From the NCBI GenBank assembly GCA_002364215.1, contig DEXQ01000010.1:1-64000 (forward strand): a stretch of DNA of 64,000 nt, in the 5' to 3' direction. Positions 8,926 through 18,059 of the stretch are shown here, in pieces (position 1 is the first letter of the stretch; each line of letters opens with the position of its first letter). This DNA is from Aequorivita sp. UBA3180 (GTDB lineage Bacteria > Bacteroidota > Bacteroidia > Flavobacteriales > Flavobacteriaceae). The notes beneath the pieces are model-generated. The model ran no database searches and was not told the origin of the DNA. It saw only the letters and a list, made by a program, of their open reading frames with translations. A program made the translations under genes and the position numbers.

Positions 8926-9810
8926 TTAAAAGACGCGGCTTATATTAAAGCCGAAGAAGAAATCGCCATCGGTCCAATCTCCCTGCCCCTGAATTATGAA
9001 ACCGTCTTCAAACATTGCTTGGGCATTGGTGAAATGCATTTGGAAAACATGGCCGCCGGTTTCAATATCTACACCCACTGACAGAGGGTTCTTGAAATTG
9101 GAATTTTTGTTGCGGTTTAAATGGATACCATAATCTACATTAATGCTCACACGGTTTGAAATTTTATACCTTCCGCCCAATCCTAAGGCGTACTGATTGT
9201 TTTTTTCATCGTAGTTCAAGGTGGTTCCGTCATTTAGAACTTCCCTGCTGCGGGTTGCCAAATTCTCGTGTATAAAAGTTGGCGCTACCAATAGTGAAAA
9301 TGATTCATTAAATTTTTTTGAAATTAAAAGCTGGGAAGTATAAGTGAGCCTATCTGCAAACTCGAGGTTTGGGTATTCATCCTGTCCCAGAGAAGTGTTT
9401 ACGGTAATCAAATTATAACCTACTAATGTTACCGGAAAACCTTCGGTTTCCTGAGGTATCAATCTGTATTTAGCGTGAATTCCATATTTTTTTTGAAAAG
9501 AACTTCGCGCAATACCAATATTCAACCAATCATTAAAACCATAAATAAATTTTAATTGTGTAACGGCATTGTCCAGTCCGAAAAAATCATCAAATCCATT
9601 TTTTACCGACCCGAACCGATGGGCCACAATAAAATAGAAGTCTTTTTTGTCTGCAAGTTTGGTAGATTCAAAATTTACCACTTTCAGTCCTTTAAAGGCA
9701 GCAATAACTGTTTTATCAAATACTGCTTCACTTTCCAGATCGTTCAGCAAATCCTCTTGCGAAAAAAAAGCAAAAGGAATAAAGAATACTAAAAAGGTGA
9801 TTTTTTTCAT
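8926..9810 (-). CDS. DUF5777 family outer-membrane beta-barrel protein
   Basis: A 294-residue protein with a signal peptide (cleavage near FFSQ) and many alternating beta strands, ending in the aromatic FNISRVF as outer-membrane barrels do. The blocks FYFIVAHRFGSV, FFGLDNAVTQLKFIYG and NIGIARSSFQKKY fit the DUF5777 family, which has no assigned activity. It is eight bases after the OB-fold gene, so probably co-transcribed with it, YceI and the cytochrome. Family assignment is from memory of its pattern. Confidence 0.78.
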   Translation of the reverse strand: MKKITFLVFFIPFAFFSQEDLLNDLESEAVFDKTVIAAFKGLKVVNFESTKLADKKDFYFIVAHRFGSVKNGFDDFFGLDNAVTQLKFIYGFNDWLNIGIARSSFQKKYGIHAKYRLIPQETEGFPVTLVGYNLITVNTSLGQDEYPNLEFADRLTYTSQLLISKKFNESFSLLVAPTFIHENLATRSREVLNDGTTLNYDEKNNQYALGLGGRYKISNRVSINVDYGIHLNRNKNSNFKNPLSVGVDIETGGHVFQMHFTNAQAMFEDGFIIQGQGDWTDGDFFFGFNISRVF

Positions 9811-9818
9811 CCTTTGTG

Positions 9819-10193
9819 CTATTTAATAAGTGAGCATTGATCCAACTTTACTATTTCAAACAATTCGTCATAACCAATACATCGGCCTTTAATCATTATT
9901 TTCTCATTGGTTGTTAATTGTGGAATGTTTTCATCAAATGTGGCATATACGCTTTCATCGAGAGTAATAGCTCCATCTTCCAAATTGGTAATTACACCAG
10001 TTACCGATATGGTTTGGTTCAACAAGGCGTTGCCGTCATTTGTTTTAAAGCGCTCCAGTAAATAGGAGGCGGTGATTTCAAGTTGTGAGGTTTCAGACTT
10101 AATATCTCTATGATCTTGGTAGATATAATTATATCCAAAATAGCCTACTGATAGTAGTATAATTAAGATCAGGATTTTTCTATGTTTGCTCAT
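9819..10193 (-). CDS. Membrane-anchored OB-fold (tRNA_anti-like) protein
   Basis: A 124-residue protein with one N-terminal membrane segment (residues ~7-26) and a compact domain. It holds LLNQTISVTGVITNLEDGAITL and EKIMIKGRCIGYDELFEIVKLDQC, the strand pattern of the tRNA_anti-like OB fold. In Bacteroidota such small anchored OB proteins travel with YceI and DUF5777 genes; their ligand is not known. It sits seven bases after YceI and eight before the barrel gene. Confidence 0.72.
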   Translation of the reverse strand: MSKHRKILILIILLSVGYFGYNYIYQDHRDIKSETSQLEITASYLLERFKTNDGNALLNQTISVTGVITNLEDGAITLDESVYATFDENIPQLTTNEKIMIKGRCIGYDELFEIVKLDQCSLIK

Positions 10194-10200
10194 GGCTTTA

Positions 10201-10746
10201 TTATTTTTGTAACTGAAATGTCACAGAAACATTCACGTTTTCCGCGATTTTATTGCTTACAATTGATGGAATTTTAATATTGAACCCTTCTGGCTTAAGC
10301 ACAAACTGGGCGGTGAGCGTAACGACTCCATCATTGACTGAAATAACAGCTGGCACGTCCATTTTTTTGTCAACACCGTGAAGATTAAAAATTCCATTGA
10401 TTAAATATTCGCGTTTTTCCGAAGCTTTTGAAGCGTCAAAATCCTGAATGGTTCCTTTAAAAGTAGCTTTTGGATATTTTGAAGATTCAATGTAGTTTTC
10501 ATTAAAATGCTCTTCCATTAAGGCCACTTTAAATCGGAAGCCCTTCATAAGTGCAAGAGCCGCAAATTTGCCTGTATCAGCGTCCAAAACGGCACTTACA
10601 TTAGTGTTTTTTGCCTTTACTTCTTCAAAAGAAGGAACCGAAGCTTCAAAAGTAATTTCCCCAGTTTTGGTACTGTACTTTTCTTGGCCCGCAGCTGTAA
10701 CTAAAAAGGCTAGGCAAAAAATCAATAAAACGATTATGGTTTTCAT
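10201..10746 (-). CDS. YceI family periplasmic lipocalin-like protein
   Basis: A 181-residue exported protein. I place the start at the ATG at 10746 (MKTIIVLLIF), which begins a clean signal peptide ending AAGQ; a longer in-frame reading adds 18 non-signal residues. The mature domain has the YceI strand order (YSTKTGEITFEASVP, then YIESSKYPKATFKGTI, YLINGIFNLHGVDKK). YceI proteins bind polyisoprenoid-like lipids, and members next to redox genes are thought to carry quinone-like molecules. Here it follows a cytochrome lipoprotein by 23 bp. Confidence 0.9.
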   Translation of the reverse strand: MKTIIVLLIFCLAFLVTAAGQEKYSTKTGEITFEASVPSFEEVKAKNTNVSAVLDADTGKFAALALMKGFRFKVALMEEHFNENYIESSKYPKATFKGTIQDFDASKASEKREYLINGIFNLHGVDKKMDVPAVISVNDGVVTLTAQFVLKPEGFNIKIPSIVSNKIAENVNVSVTFQLQK

Positions 10747-10769
10747 CTCTATTAAGATTTTAATGGATA

Positions 10770-11132
10770 TTAATTTTCCAGCAATCCATCTTGGTTCCAC
10801 TGTACTATAAGATCGATTTGTTGTTGCGGTAACCGTGGACCACCCAGGGGCATCAATCCCTGCTCACCTTCATTTCTGCTTATTCTATCCAAAAGCCCTC
10901 TGTTTTCAACGGCATCCTTCACTTCGGAAAAGTTGGTCAACGACATTGGCGCCCCATTTTGCGGTGGATTGTTGTGGCAGACAATGCAGTTGTTTTCAAA
11001 CACAAATGCAACGTCCTGAAAGGTTACCAGCTCTGTTTGATTTTCTTCAGCTGGGTCTTCTATGTCATCATAAGTACTGCTCGTGCAGCCGAGTAGCGTA
11101 AAAGAAAAAATGAAGAGTAAATGACGTTTCAT
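10770..11132 (-). CDS. c-type cytochrome lipoprotein
   Basis: A 120-residue lipoprotein (lipobox LLGCTSS, Cys16) with one covalent haem site CIVCH at about residues 60-64. The stretch QGLMPLGGP could supply a Met axial ligand. It is the first gene of the leftward set cytochrome-YceI-OB-DUF5777-cupredoxin. Proteins of this layout serve as periplasmic electron carriers or as sensors; the partner enzyme is not in the window. Confidence 0.85.
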   Translation of the reverse strand: MKRHLLFIFSFTLLGCTSSTYDDIEDPAEENQTELVTFQDVAFVFENNCIVCHNNPPQNGAPMSLTNFSEVKDAVENRGLLDRISRNEGEQGLMPLGGPRLPQQQIDLIVQWNQDGLLEN

Positions 11133-11204
11133 AAAGTATTATATGGTTTCCTTTTAACTATTTATAAAACATTTCAAAAGCAAGAAACCCTACCATACAA
11201 AATC

Positions 11205-11230
11205 AAAAAGGCCACGGAAAACCGTGGCCT
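11205..11230 (-). terminator. Rho-independent terminator
   Basis: AGGCCACGG and CCGTGGCCT form a perfect nine-pair stem with a four-base loop. On the minus strand it is followed by five T residues. It closes the two-lipoprotein unit that ends at 11255. Confidence 0.85.
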
Positions 11231-11254
11231 AATCGTGGGGAGCTAAGTAAACAA

Positions 11255-11722
11255 CTAAATTTTTTCAAAGGTGAGAAAGTCTGTACCTCCATTGCCTCCG
11301 CTTACATCAGTGAGTTCAATTTTGGAATTAGTTACAGAAATAATATCCCAGTCATCTGAAAGCTCTTCAAAATCTGGTGGCGAAGCAAAGAATATATTGA
11401 AATCAACATCACTTGAGCCACCATCATCGTCACTGGAATTACTGTCTGTTACAGACCATGTTCCCGTAATTGTAGTACTTCCGTTTACCCCAACCAAAGA
11501 ACCGTTTTCATTAAATGTAAACGTAAATCCGTTAAAATGGTTTGTTTCATTTTGATCAGAATCAAAGAAATAAGTTATTTTCCATGACCCACTTTGGGCG
11601 GTGTTTTGGGTCTGTTGCACTGTAGTTTCCAGTTGCTGAGTGTTATCATCATCTTTGTCGCAGGACATTGCCAAACCTGTGTATATAAAAAATGCGAGTA
11701 TTATTTTTGTGATAATCTTCAT
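11255..11722 (-). CDS. Single-repeat lipoprotein, paralogue of the neighbouring repeat lipoprotein
   Basis: A 155-residue lipoprotein (lipobox GLAMSC, Cys21). Its single ~105-residue domain runs from SGSWKITYFFDSDQNET to GGTDFLTFEKI. The pattern is SGxWxVxxFFDD, FNGYxFTF, GTW, DDWDIL, LTDVSGGxGGTDFLTF. The same domain is present three times in the 586-residue lipoprotein just upstream (34-bp gap), so the pair arose by duplication. The fold looks lipocalin-like (short beta strands with a repeated GxW), and no enzyme motif is visible. It lies next to a FecIR/TonB-receptor system and could be a surface partner of that receptor. Confidence 0.8.
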   Translation of the reverse strand: MKIITKIILAFFIYTGLAMSCDKDDDNTQQLETTVQQTQNTAQSGSWKITYFFDSDQNETNHFNGFTFTFNENGSLVGVNGSTTITGTWSVTDSNSSDDDGGSSDVDFNIFFASPPDFEELSDDWDIISVTNSKIELTDVSGGNGGTDFLTFEKI

Positions 11723-11755
11723 AGCTTAATTTTTTTTTGATTTTTATTTATGTAG

Positions 11756-13516
11756 TTAATTCTTTTTGAAAATCAAGGTGTCTTCAATTTCTCCTTGACT
11801 ATTTCGGGTAATAAAGGTTGCTGACGTTGTTGTATATTGCAATGTCTTGTATTCATCGTCATCGGCTCCATTAATGGGACTGTCCATATCAAACTCAAAA
11901 TTGAGTTCTTGCCCGGTGACGGTAACTATCCAAATTCCATAAACATACTCCGTACCATTGGTAGCATAAACGGTCTGGTTACTATAGAAGTTAAAATCGT
12001 ACCCATTAAACTCAGACGTTTCATCGTTGCCATCGTCTAAAAATTTCTCCACATACCAAGTTCCCGATTCAAGAATGTCTCGCAATTCTTGTGGGTCAGG
12101 GCCGCCGCCGCCGCTTGGTTCTCGGCCAAAAGAGAGATAGTCCGTTCCGCTTCCTCCCCCGCTTACATCCGAAAGTCGGATTATGGTTTGCGTGGCTTCC
12201 AGCACATCCCAATCATCATTTAATTTACCGAAATCGGCATTTGTATTGGTTTCAAAATTCATAATGAAGTCCAGATTGCCACTGTCTATTTGTGCGGTCC
12301 AAAAACCGTTAATGGTATTACTGCTGCTTACCGCTGTGGCAGAACCGTTTCCATAGAAAGTAAATTCATACTCATTGAAGTTTGCAGTATGGTCTATGCC
12401 GTTTTCCTCCAATAAGTTTAAGTACCAACTTCCCGTTATCAAGTTTTCAATAAAAAGGTTGAGTTCTGTATTGTTTCCTCCTGTGTTCGGATTGCGACCA
12501 AAGGTCAAATAGTCTGTGCTTCCGTCACTTGCGCTAATGTGTTTTAGTTTTATAAGGTCTGCACTTGCTTCCAATATTTCCCAGTCTTCATCCAACTCAT
12601 CTAACGGTGGGTATATTCCAAAGAAAAGATCAAACTTAAAATCGTCCACGAGTGCCCAAGTGCCATCAACAACAATTCCTGATTTTATGGCTTGTGCGGT
12701 TCCGTCCAGGGCAAACGTAAACTCATATCCGGCATAATTGTCAGTTTCATCATAATCATCAAAAAAGTAATCAACATACCAAACACCCGTTGTCAGATCT
12801 TCCTCAAACTGTGAAATATCTATAGGGTCGTTATTTGTGTTGGCCACACAATCATCAATCAATGTTTGTAACTCTTGGTTGCTGTTCACTTCCACGGTAG
12901 TACCATCTTCAAGAATCACCGAAATAGGAAAATCCAGACTGATGAAATCATTTGGGCCCAAATTTTGCAGAAAGCCAAACAATTCCAAATCATTATTAAT
13001 GGTAACTGTTCCTGTCTGTTGCTGATCTGAATTATAAGTGAAAAATGAAATAGGATATACAAAATCCAAACAGCCAATTTCAACATCGTTTGTGCCGCAA
13101 GTGTCGGCAAGAGCGTCAAGTTCAGCTTGGGTGTTTACCGTTATTTGGGTGTAGTCAAACAGCTCCAAATTTATTGGGAAAAAGATTTCTAAAGTATCGG
13201 TATCGTTTGGGAAAAGGTTGAATATTTCTTGAATTATAGTTATATCTTCAGGAGAATTGATGGTCACCTGCTGTCCGTTGGCAATAACAGTCACTGGCAG
13301 TACCACCGCCGTGCAGCTATTACCGTCAATAATATCGTCATAAGCGCCCGGATTTTGTGAGGTGCGCAACAAGAGCCCTGTCAGGGGTGAACTGGCGGTA
13401 ATAGTCTCTTCATCTTGGGTTTCATCAATATGTTCCTCTTCTTCCTTTTGGCATGAAAAAAAGGACACACTTATAAAAAGCAATATAAAAAAACGAAAGA
13501 AGTATACTTTATTCAA
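11756..13516 (-). CDS. Large repeat-built lipoprotein (two + three internal repeats)
   Basis: A 586-residue lipoprotein (lipobox SFFSC, Cys22) with an acidic linker. It has two tandem N-terminal repeats (about residues 60-140 and 145-230), each starting with Cys then a VLPV/VYPI strand and ending in DTC/DDC, so each may close by a disulfide. Three copies of the ~100-residue SGxWYVxxFxDD...DDWxILEAT...GGSGTDYLSF domain follow (~245-345, 360-470, 487-586). The third copy has lost the conserved end. No catalytic motif was seen. It is transcribed away from the ECF sigma gene 103 bp away, and its length and surface anchor suggest ligand capture. Function is not established. Confidence 0.8.
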   Translation of the reverse strand: MNKVYFFRFFILLFISVSFFSCQKEEEEHIDETQDEETITASSPLTGLLLRTSQNPGAYDDIIDGNSCTAVVLPVTVIANGQQVTINSPEDITIIQEIFNLFPNDTDTLEIFFPINLELFDYTQITVNTQAELDALADTCGTNDVEIGCLDFVYPISFFTYNSDQQQTGTVTINNDLELFGFLQNLGPNDFISLDFPISVILEDGTTVEVNSNQELQTLIDDCVANTNNDPIDISQFEEDLTTGVWYVDYFFDDYDETDNYAGYEFTFALDGTAQAIKSGIVVDGTWALVDDFKFDLFFGIYPPLDELDEDWEILEASADLIKLKHISASDGSTDYLTFGRNPNTGGNNTELNLFIENLITGSWYLNLLEENGIDHTANFNEYEFTFYGNGSATAVSSSNTINGFWTAQIDSGNLDFIMNFETNTNADFGKLNDDWDVLEATQTIIRLSDVSGGGSGTDYLSFGREPSGGGGPDPQELRDILESGTWYVEKFLDDGNDETSEFNGYDFNFYSNQTVYATNGTEYVYGIWIVTVTGQELNFEFDMDSPINGADDDEYKTLQYTTTSATFITRNSQGEIEDTLIFKKN

Positions 13517-13618
13517 ATTCTTGATTTTTACTTTATATTAATAACAAACTAATTAAAAACTACCCTACCAACCAAGTTGAAAAACTTTTTAAATATATTT
13601 GAATATCAGCATTCCTAT

Positions 13619-14128
13619 ATGAAAGAACCCGAAAACATTTGTAACGAAAAAACTTTCAACCATCTGTACGAGTCTCACGGAAAACCTGTTTGGCGGTTTA
13701 TCTATTTTAAATGTGGTAATGAAGCTCAAGCAGACGATTTGGTGCAGGAAGCTTTCATAAAACTATGGCAAAACTGTGCGAAAGTTACGAAAGAAAAGGC
13801 TAAATCCTTTTTATATACCGTTTGTAACAATGCTTTTTTGAACGAGGTGGCCCACAGAAAAGTAGTTTTAAAACATGCCAAAAGACAGTCAGAAAAAGCG
13901 AATTTTCAATCTCCGGAATTTTTGATGGAAGAAGAACAGTTTCGCGAAAAGCTAAAAAACGCTATTGAAAATCTTACCGAAGCACAGCGTACTGCTTTTC
14001 TTTTGAACCGTATTGAAGGAAAAAAATATACCGAAATTGCTGAAATGCTCAATATTACGGTAAAGGCCGTAGAAAAAAGAATGAGCCAAGCCTTAGCTGC
14101 CCTCCGGGAGGAAATAGGAAAAGTTTAA
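13619..14128 (+). CDS. ECF RNA polymerase sigma factor (FecI type)
   Basis: A 169-residue sigma-70 family regulator. Region 2 is seen in HLYESHGKPVWRFIYFKCG and the acidic QADDLVQEAFIKLWQNC. Region 4 (helix-turn-helix) is seen in LTEAQRTAFLLNRIEGKKYTEIAEMLNITVKAVEKRMSQAL, which is broken here only by description: the recognition part is NITVKAVEKRMS. I chose the ATG at 13619 (MKEPENIC); a longer reading uses a TTG at 13577. It is followed by FecR and the TonB receptor and should direct their transcription when the receptor senses its ligand. Confidence 0.93.
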   Translation: MKEPENICNEKTFNHLYESHGKPVWRFIYFKCGNEAQADDLVQEAFIKLWQNCAKVTKEKAKSFLYTVCNNAFLNEVAHRKVVLKHAKRQSEKANFQSPEFLMEEEQFREKLKNAIENLTEAQRTAFLLNRIEGKKYTEIAEMLNITVKAVEKRMSQALAALREEIGKV

Positions 14129-14168
14129 TATTTAAGGTAGGGTAATGGATTGTTGAACTGTTTCAACT

Positions 14169-15095
14169 ATGAATACAATGAAAATGAAAAATGATCACTT
14201 ATTGCACAAATGGCTTAACAACGAGGCCACAGAGGAAGAACTGGAGCAGTTGAAAGCTGACCCTGAATATGCTTCCTATGCTCAAATTGCTGATGCCAGT
14301 TCGGATTTTGAGATTCCCGAGATGAATGCTGAGACTAATTTTGAAGCTATTTCCAATAAAACGAAATCCGTCCATCAATTGAACAAACCGAAAGTTTTTT
14401 CAATTGTATGGAAAGTGGCTGCCGTATTTGCATTGATTCTGGCGGGTTATTATTATACCACAACTTTAGATACATCCATTAAAACTGAAATTGCGCAAAC
14501 TGAAACTTTTTCGTTGCCCGATGCTTCCGAAGTAATATTGAATTCAGGCTCAAAAATTACTTACAACAAAAAAAATTGGAATCACGATCGCGAACTTTTC
14601 TTGGACGGCGAAGCGTATTTTAAAGTAACCAAAGGAAACAAATTCAGCGTAAAAACTTCTGAAGGTATTGTTACCGTGCTGGGCACCAAGTTTAATGTTT
14701 GCGCAAGAGATGGGTTGTTTACGGTTGTTTGTTATGAAGGTCTGGTTAGCGTTGCTTTCAATGATACTCTTTTAAAGTTGCCCGCTGGGGAAAAGGTGCA
14801 GATTGAAAATGGAAAGTCGACAATTAATGGTGCTGCCGAAAACCCGCAACCTGTATGGCTTTCAAAGGAAAGCAATTTTGAAAATGTTCCATTTTCGCTC
14901 GTTTTGAAAGAAGTTGAAAGACAATACCCAATTAAAATTTCTGTTAAAGATGTAGATACCGAAAAAAGATTCACAGGCACCTTTACCCACAAAAATCTTG
15001 ATCTTGCCTTAAAATCAATTTGTGAGCCCCTTCAGTTAAACTATAAAATTAATAATAACGGAGTAGTAACCATTGAAACCAAACATAGCAAGTAG
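14169..15095 (+). CDS. FecR-type anti-sigma factor
   Basis: A 308-residue inner-membrane regulator. The N-terminal ~75 residues (with LLHKWLNNEATEEELEQL) are the cytoplasmic sigma-binding part, one membrane helix lies at ~78-96, and the periplasmic FecR domain follows with TFSLPDASEVILNSGSKI, ELFLDGEAYFKV and VLGTKFNV. The last ~70 residues fit DUF4974. It holds the ECF sigma inactive until the TonB receptor signals through its N-terminal domain. It starts 40 bp after the sigma gene, and its 3' end overlaps the receptor gene by 23 bp. Confidence 0.93.
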   Translation: MNTMKMKNDHLLHKWLNNEATEEELEQLKADPEYASYAQIADASSDFEIPEMNAETNFEAISNKTKSVHQLNKPKVFSIVWKVAAVFALILAGYYYTTTLDTSIKTEIAQTETFSLPDASEVILNSGSKITYNKKNWNHDRELFLDGEAYFKVTKGNKFSVKTSEGIVTVLGTKFNVCARDGLFTVVCYEGLVSVAFNDTLLKLPAGEKVQIENGKSTINGAAENPQPVWLSKESNFENVPFSLVLKEVERQYPIKISVKDVDTEKRFTGTFTHKNLDLALKSICEPLQLNYKINNNGVVTIETKHSK

Positions 15096-17637
15096 CTGCA
15101 GAATTTTTATTTTCTTTTTGGTGTTCTGTGTTTGTGGAGCCAAAACCATAGCACAGGAAACCGAAGAAACTACTCTTTTGACTTATTTGGAAACTTTGGA
15201 AAAAGAGCATAACGTTCGTTTTTCCTTTGTTCATAAAGAAATAGATGGAATAAGCCTGAAGCCACTTTCAAAAGATGGAGTTTCCATAGAAAATATTCTT
15301 TTGTACTTAGGGGAAAACACACCTTTTAATTACAACCGCATCAACGAACGCTATATAACGATTACCTTCAAAGAAGATAAGAACAACCTTTGCGGAAGGA
15401 TAATTGATTTTGAGACCCAATTGCCGCTGGAAGGTGCGACAATTGTCTTTGAAAACAATTTGTTTAACACTATTACGGACGCAGAAGGTTTTTTCCATAT
15501 TCCATTGCAAGACAGAAACATAAACTTTACTGTTTCGTATATAGGTTATACAAAAATCACAAGTAATACTTCAGATTTATCTAATGAATGTCCTGTGCTG
15601 CCTTTGCTCCCTTTTGTTTCGGCGCTTGAGCCCGTTTTAATCGAGAATATATTCACTAAAGGAATTGACAAAAATCTGGACGGTTCCATTTTGCTTTCCA
15701 CCGAACATTTTGGACTGTTGCCTGGCCAAGTGGAAAACGATGTGCTACAGATTGCACAAGCCCTCCCGGGTGTGGAAAGTGTAGATGAAACCATTTCAAA
15801 CATCAATATTCGCGGGGGAACGCATGATGAAAACTTGCTGCTTTGGGACGACATAAAAATGTATCAAAGCGGACATTTCTTCGGGCTTATTTCTGCCTTT
15901 AACCCAGACATCACAAAAAAAGTTACAATCTATAAAAACGGAACCAACATCCGTTATGGCGAAGGGGTTTCGGGCGTTTTGGATATGCGTTCAAAAAATA
16001 CCATTTCATCAAAAACCGGATCGGGGATAGGATTTAATCTGATAAACGGAAACGGGTTTTTAGACCTTCCCATTTCAGATAAAACGAGCATTCAGGTTGC
16101 TGCCCGAAAATCCATCAACCACCTTTGGGAGTCGCCCGTGTATAAGAATTACACAAAGCGCATTTTTCAGGATAGCGAAATCACCAATGTTGAAGGCAAC
16201 CACGATAACTTCACCGTAAATGCTAACGAAGATTTCAGTTTTTATGATATTGGCGCTAAATTGCTTTGGAACATTTCTGAAAAGGACAAAATAGGTGTAA
16301 ATTTTTTAGCCATAGATAACTCTCTCGATTTTACCGAATCCATTGAAACTACTTCCCAGTCAAAAACTAGTGAGTTGGACCAGCGCAGTTTGCTTGGCGG
16401 TATTTCGTGGGAGCGTAAGTGGAATACTGAAATTGAAACTTCGGCTTTGGTTTATGGTACCCACTATTTGCTAGATGCTATAAATAGAGATATTTTCACG
16501 ACCCAAGAACAAATTCAACAAAATGAAGTTTTGGAAACTGGCGTTAAGCTTGATGCCGGTGTTCTGCTTTCGGAACAGCTAAAATTTCAAACTGGGTATC
16601 AATTTTCAGAAATAGGTATAGCGAACACACAGGACGTAAATCTGCCGCGGTTTAGGGATCATGAAAAAGATGTTTTGCGAACCCATGTGGTTTTTGCGGG
16701 TTTGAATTATCTATCTAAAAATCAAAAAACCTTTGTTGCTGGTGGTTTACGTGGAAGTTATTTTACCAAGTTTGATGAAGTTTTGATAGAGCCCCGATTG
16801 AGTCTGCACCAAAAGTTCGGCAACGGTTTTGCGGTAGAGGTCTTGGGCGAATTCAAAAGCCAAAGTACCACGCAGCGAATTGATTTTGAAAGTGATTTTC
16901 TCGGTATCGAAAAGAGACGATGGGTTTTGGCCGATGGTGAAAATACACCCGTCATTAAAAGCAAACAGGCCTCTGCTGGGCTTGTTTACAACAGGCGCGG
17001 ACTGTTTATCAATGCTGAGGGTTTTTATAAAATAGTGGAAGACATAAACAGTGCAAACCAAGGGTTTCAAAACCAATTTCGGTTTTCAAGGGCCACGGGC
17101 AATTATACCGTGAGGGGTGGCGAATTTGTTATCAACCAAAAAACAGCATCCGTCAGCCTTTGGGCCAGTTATAGGTACAGTAAAAATGATTATGGGTTTA
17201 AAAGCCTTATGCCTTCCACCTTTCCGAATAATTTGGACATACAGCATTCGGCAACCGTTGCAGGAAGCTATTCGTGGCATGCCTTAAAGATTGCTTTGGG
17301 GGTAAATTGGCACAGCGGAAAACCTTATACGGTTCCGTTAAAAAATGCTGAGACCACAACGGAAGGGGGCATAACCACCATTCAGTATGATGTGCCGAAT
17401 AGCGAAAGACTTCCGGATTATTTTAGAACGGATTTCTCGGCAGAATACCTTTGGAAACTATCACCTACCATTGACGCAAAGATAAACTTTGCACTTTTAA
17501 ATCTTTTGAATACCGAAAACACCCTAAACATCCGCTACGCTTTGATAGGCGATGAAAACAATCAGGTTTCGGTAAACAAAGTAGAGGAAATTTCTTTGGG
17601 CATTACACCCAACTTTTCGTTCCAAGTATTGTTTTGA
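15073..17637 (+). CDS. TonB-dependent receptor with STN signalling domain (FecA type)
   Basis: An 854-residue outer-membrane transporter. After the signal peptide (ending TIAQ) comes an STN domain (about 30-95, the part that touches FecR). A carboxypeptidase-like regulatory repeat follows (~98-165: GRIIDFETQLPLEGATI...NFTVSYIGY), then the plug (~190-300, with NINIRGGTHDENLLLWDDI) and the barrel, ending in the aromatic FSFQVLF. No ATG precedes the signal peptide; the only workable start is TTG at 15073, inside fecR. There is no SusD partner, so it is not a polysaccharide SusCD pair. The substrate is unknown; the adjacent repeat lipoproteins may help. Confidence 0.9.
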   Translation: MKPNIASSCRIFIFFLVFCVCGAKTIAQETEETTLLTYLETLEKEHNVRFSFVHKEIDGISLKPLSKDGVSIENILLYLGENTPFNYNRINERYITITFKEDKNNLCGRIIDFETQLPLEGATIVFENNLFNTITDAEGFFHIPLQDRNINFTVSYIGYTKITSNTSDLSNECPVLPLLPFVSALEPVLIENIFTKGIDKNLDGSILLSTEHFGLLPGQVENDVLQIAQALPGVESVDETISNINIRGGTHDENLLLWDDIKMYQSGHFFGLISAFNPDITKKVTIYKNGTNIRYGEGVSGVLDMRSKNTISSKTGSGIGFNLINGNGFLDLPISDKTSIQVAARKSINHLWESPVYKNYTKRIFQDSEITNVEGNHDNFTVNANEDFSFYDIGAKLLWNISEKDKIGVNFLAIDNSLDFTESIETTSQSKTSELDQRSLLGGISWERKWNTEIETSALVYGTHYLLDAINRDIFTTQEQIQQNEVLETGVKLDAGVLLSEQLKFQTGYQFSEIGIANTQDVNLPRFRDHEKDVLRTHVVFAGLNYLSKNQKTFVAGGLRGSYFTKFDEVLIEPRLSLHQKFGNGFAVEVLGEFKSQSTTQRIDFESDFLGIEKRRWVLADGENTPVIKSKQASAGLVYNRRGLFINAEGFYKIVEDINSANQGFQNQFRFSRATGNYTVRGGEFVINQKTASVSLWASYRYSKNDYGFKSLMPSTFPNNLDIQHSATVAGSYSWHALKIALGVNWHSGKPYTVPLKNAETTTEGGITTIQYDVPNSERLPDYFRTDFSAEYLWKLSPTIDAKINFALLNLLNTENTLNIRYALIGDENNQVSVNKVEEISLGITPNFSFQVLF

Positions 17638-17712
17638 TATCACAATTTTGGCGTGACCCAAATTTTAGTGCTGAACTTCCTCCTTCTAATTAAGAATTTC
17701 GCACCTCTTTTC

Positions 17713-17796
17713 TTATTTCCGTCCGTGAAGATAACTGATGATGAACAATACCAAAATCAAGACAACTGTAGCCACAAATAGATTTCCTACACCCAT
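17713..17796 (-). CDS. Possible 27-residue single-span membrane peptide
   Basis: An ATG-initiated frame of 27 codons reads MGVGNLFVATVVLILV then a further hydrophobic run and ends in SYLHGRK. That is one ~19-residue membrane helix with a positively charged cytoplasmic tail, by the positive-inside rule. About 40 bases upstream the minus strand has TATCTTTA, a near -7 element. This is the only coding-like item I see in the 420 bp between the TonB receptor and tmRNA. Short hydrophobic frames arise by chance in AT-rich DNA, so homologues are needed to accept it. Confidence 0.4.
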   Translation of the reverse strand: MGVGNLFVATVVLILVLFIISYLHGRK

Positions 17797-18032
17797 AATA
17801 AAAGATTTTAAAGATTAAAAAAACCTGTGTTATATATAGGTAAAGATAAAGAAATAGATGGAAAGGAAAGTTAGTGAGGTTTCAAAAAAAAAAGAAATCG
17901 TGAATTGCGAAAGGAGCCAATCCAAATAGTGCTGTGGCCCTAGTGTGAGGTTACACAAGCCTTTTAGGGTAAAAATGTATATGTTCATCGAAGCTCTAGG
18001 CAGCTTATTACGAAAATGGTTTAATTAAAAAT

Positions 18033-18054
18033 GCCCTCCGGAATTCCGGAGGGC
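18033..18054 (-). terminator. Terminator of tmRNA
   Basis: GCCCTCCGGAA and its exact complement form a 22-bp perfect palindrome. On the minus strand it is followed by ATTTTTAA, six bases beyond the tmRNA 3' end, so it is the ssrA terminator. Confidence 0.85.
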
Positions 18055-18059
18055 GGTAG

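Noticed and set aside
15073..17637. SusC-type glycan importer
   Set aside because: No SusD follows, and the STN domain with FecI/FecR upstream fits the FecA type.
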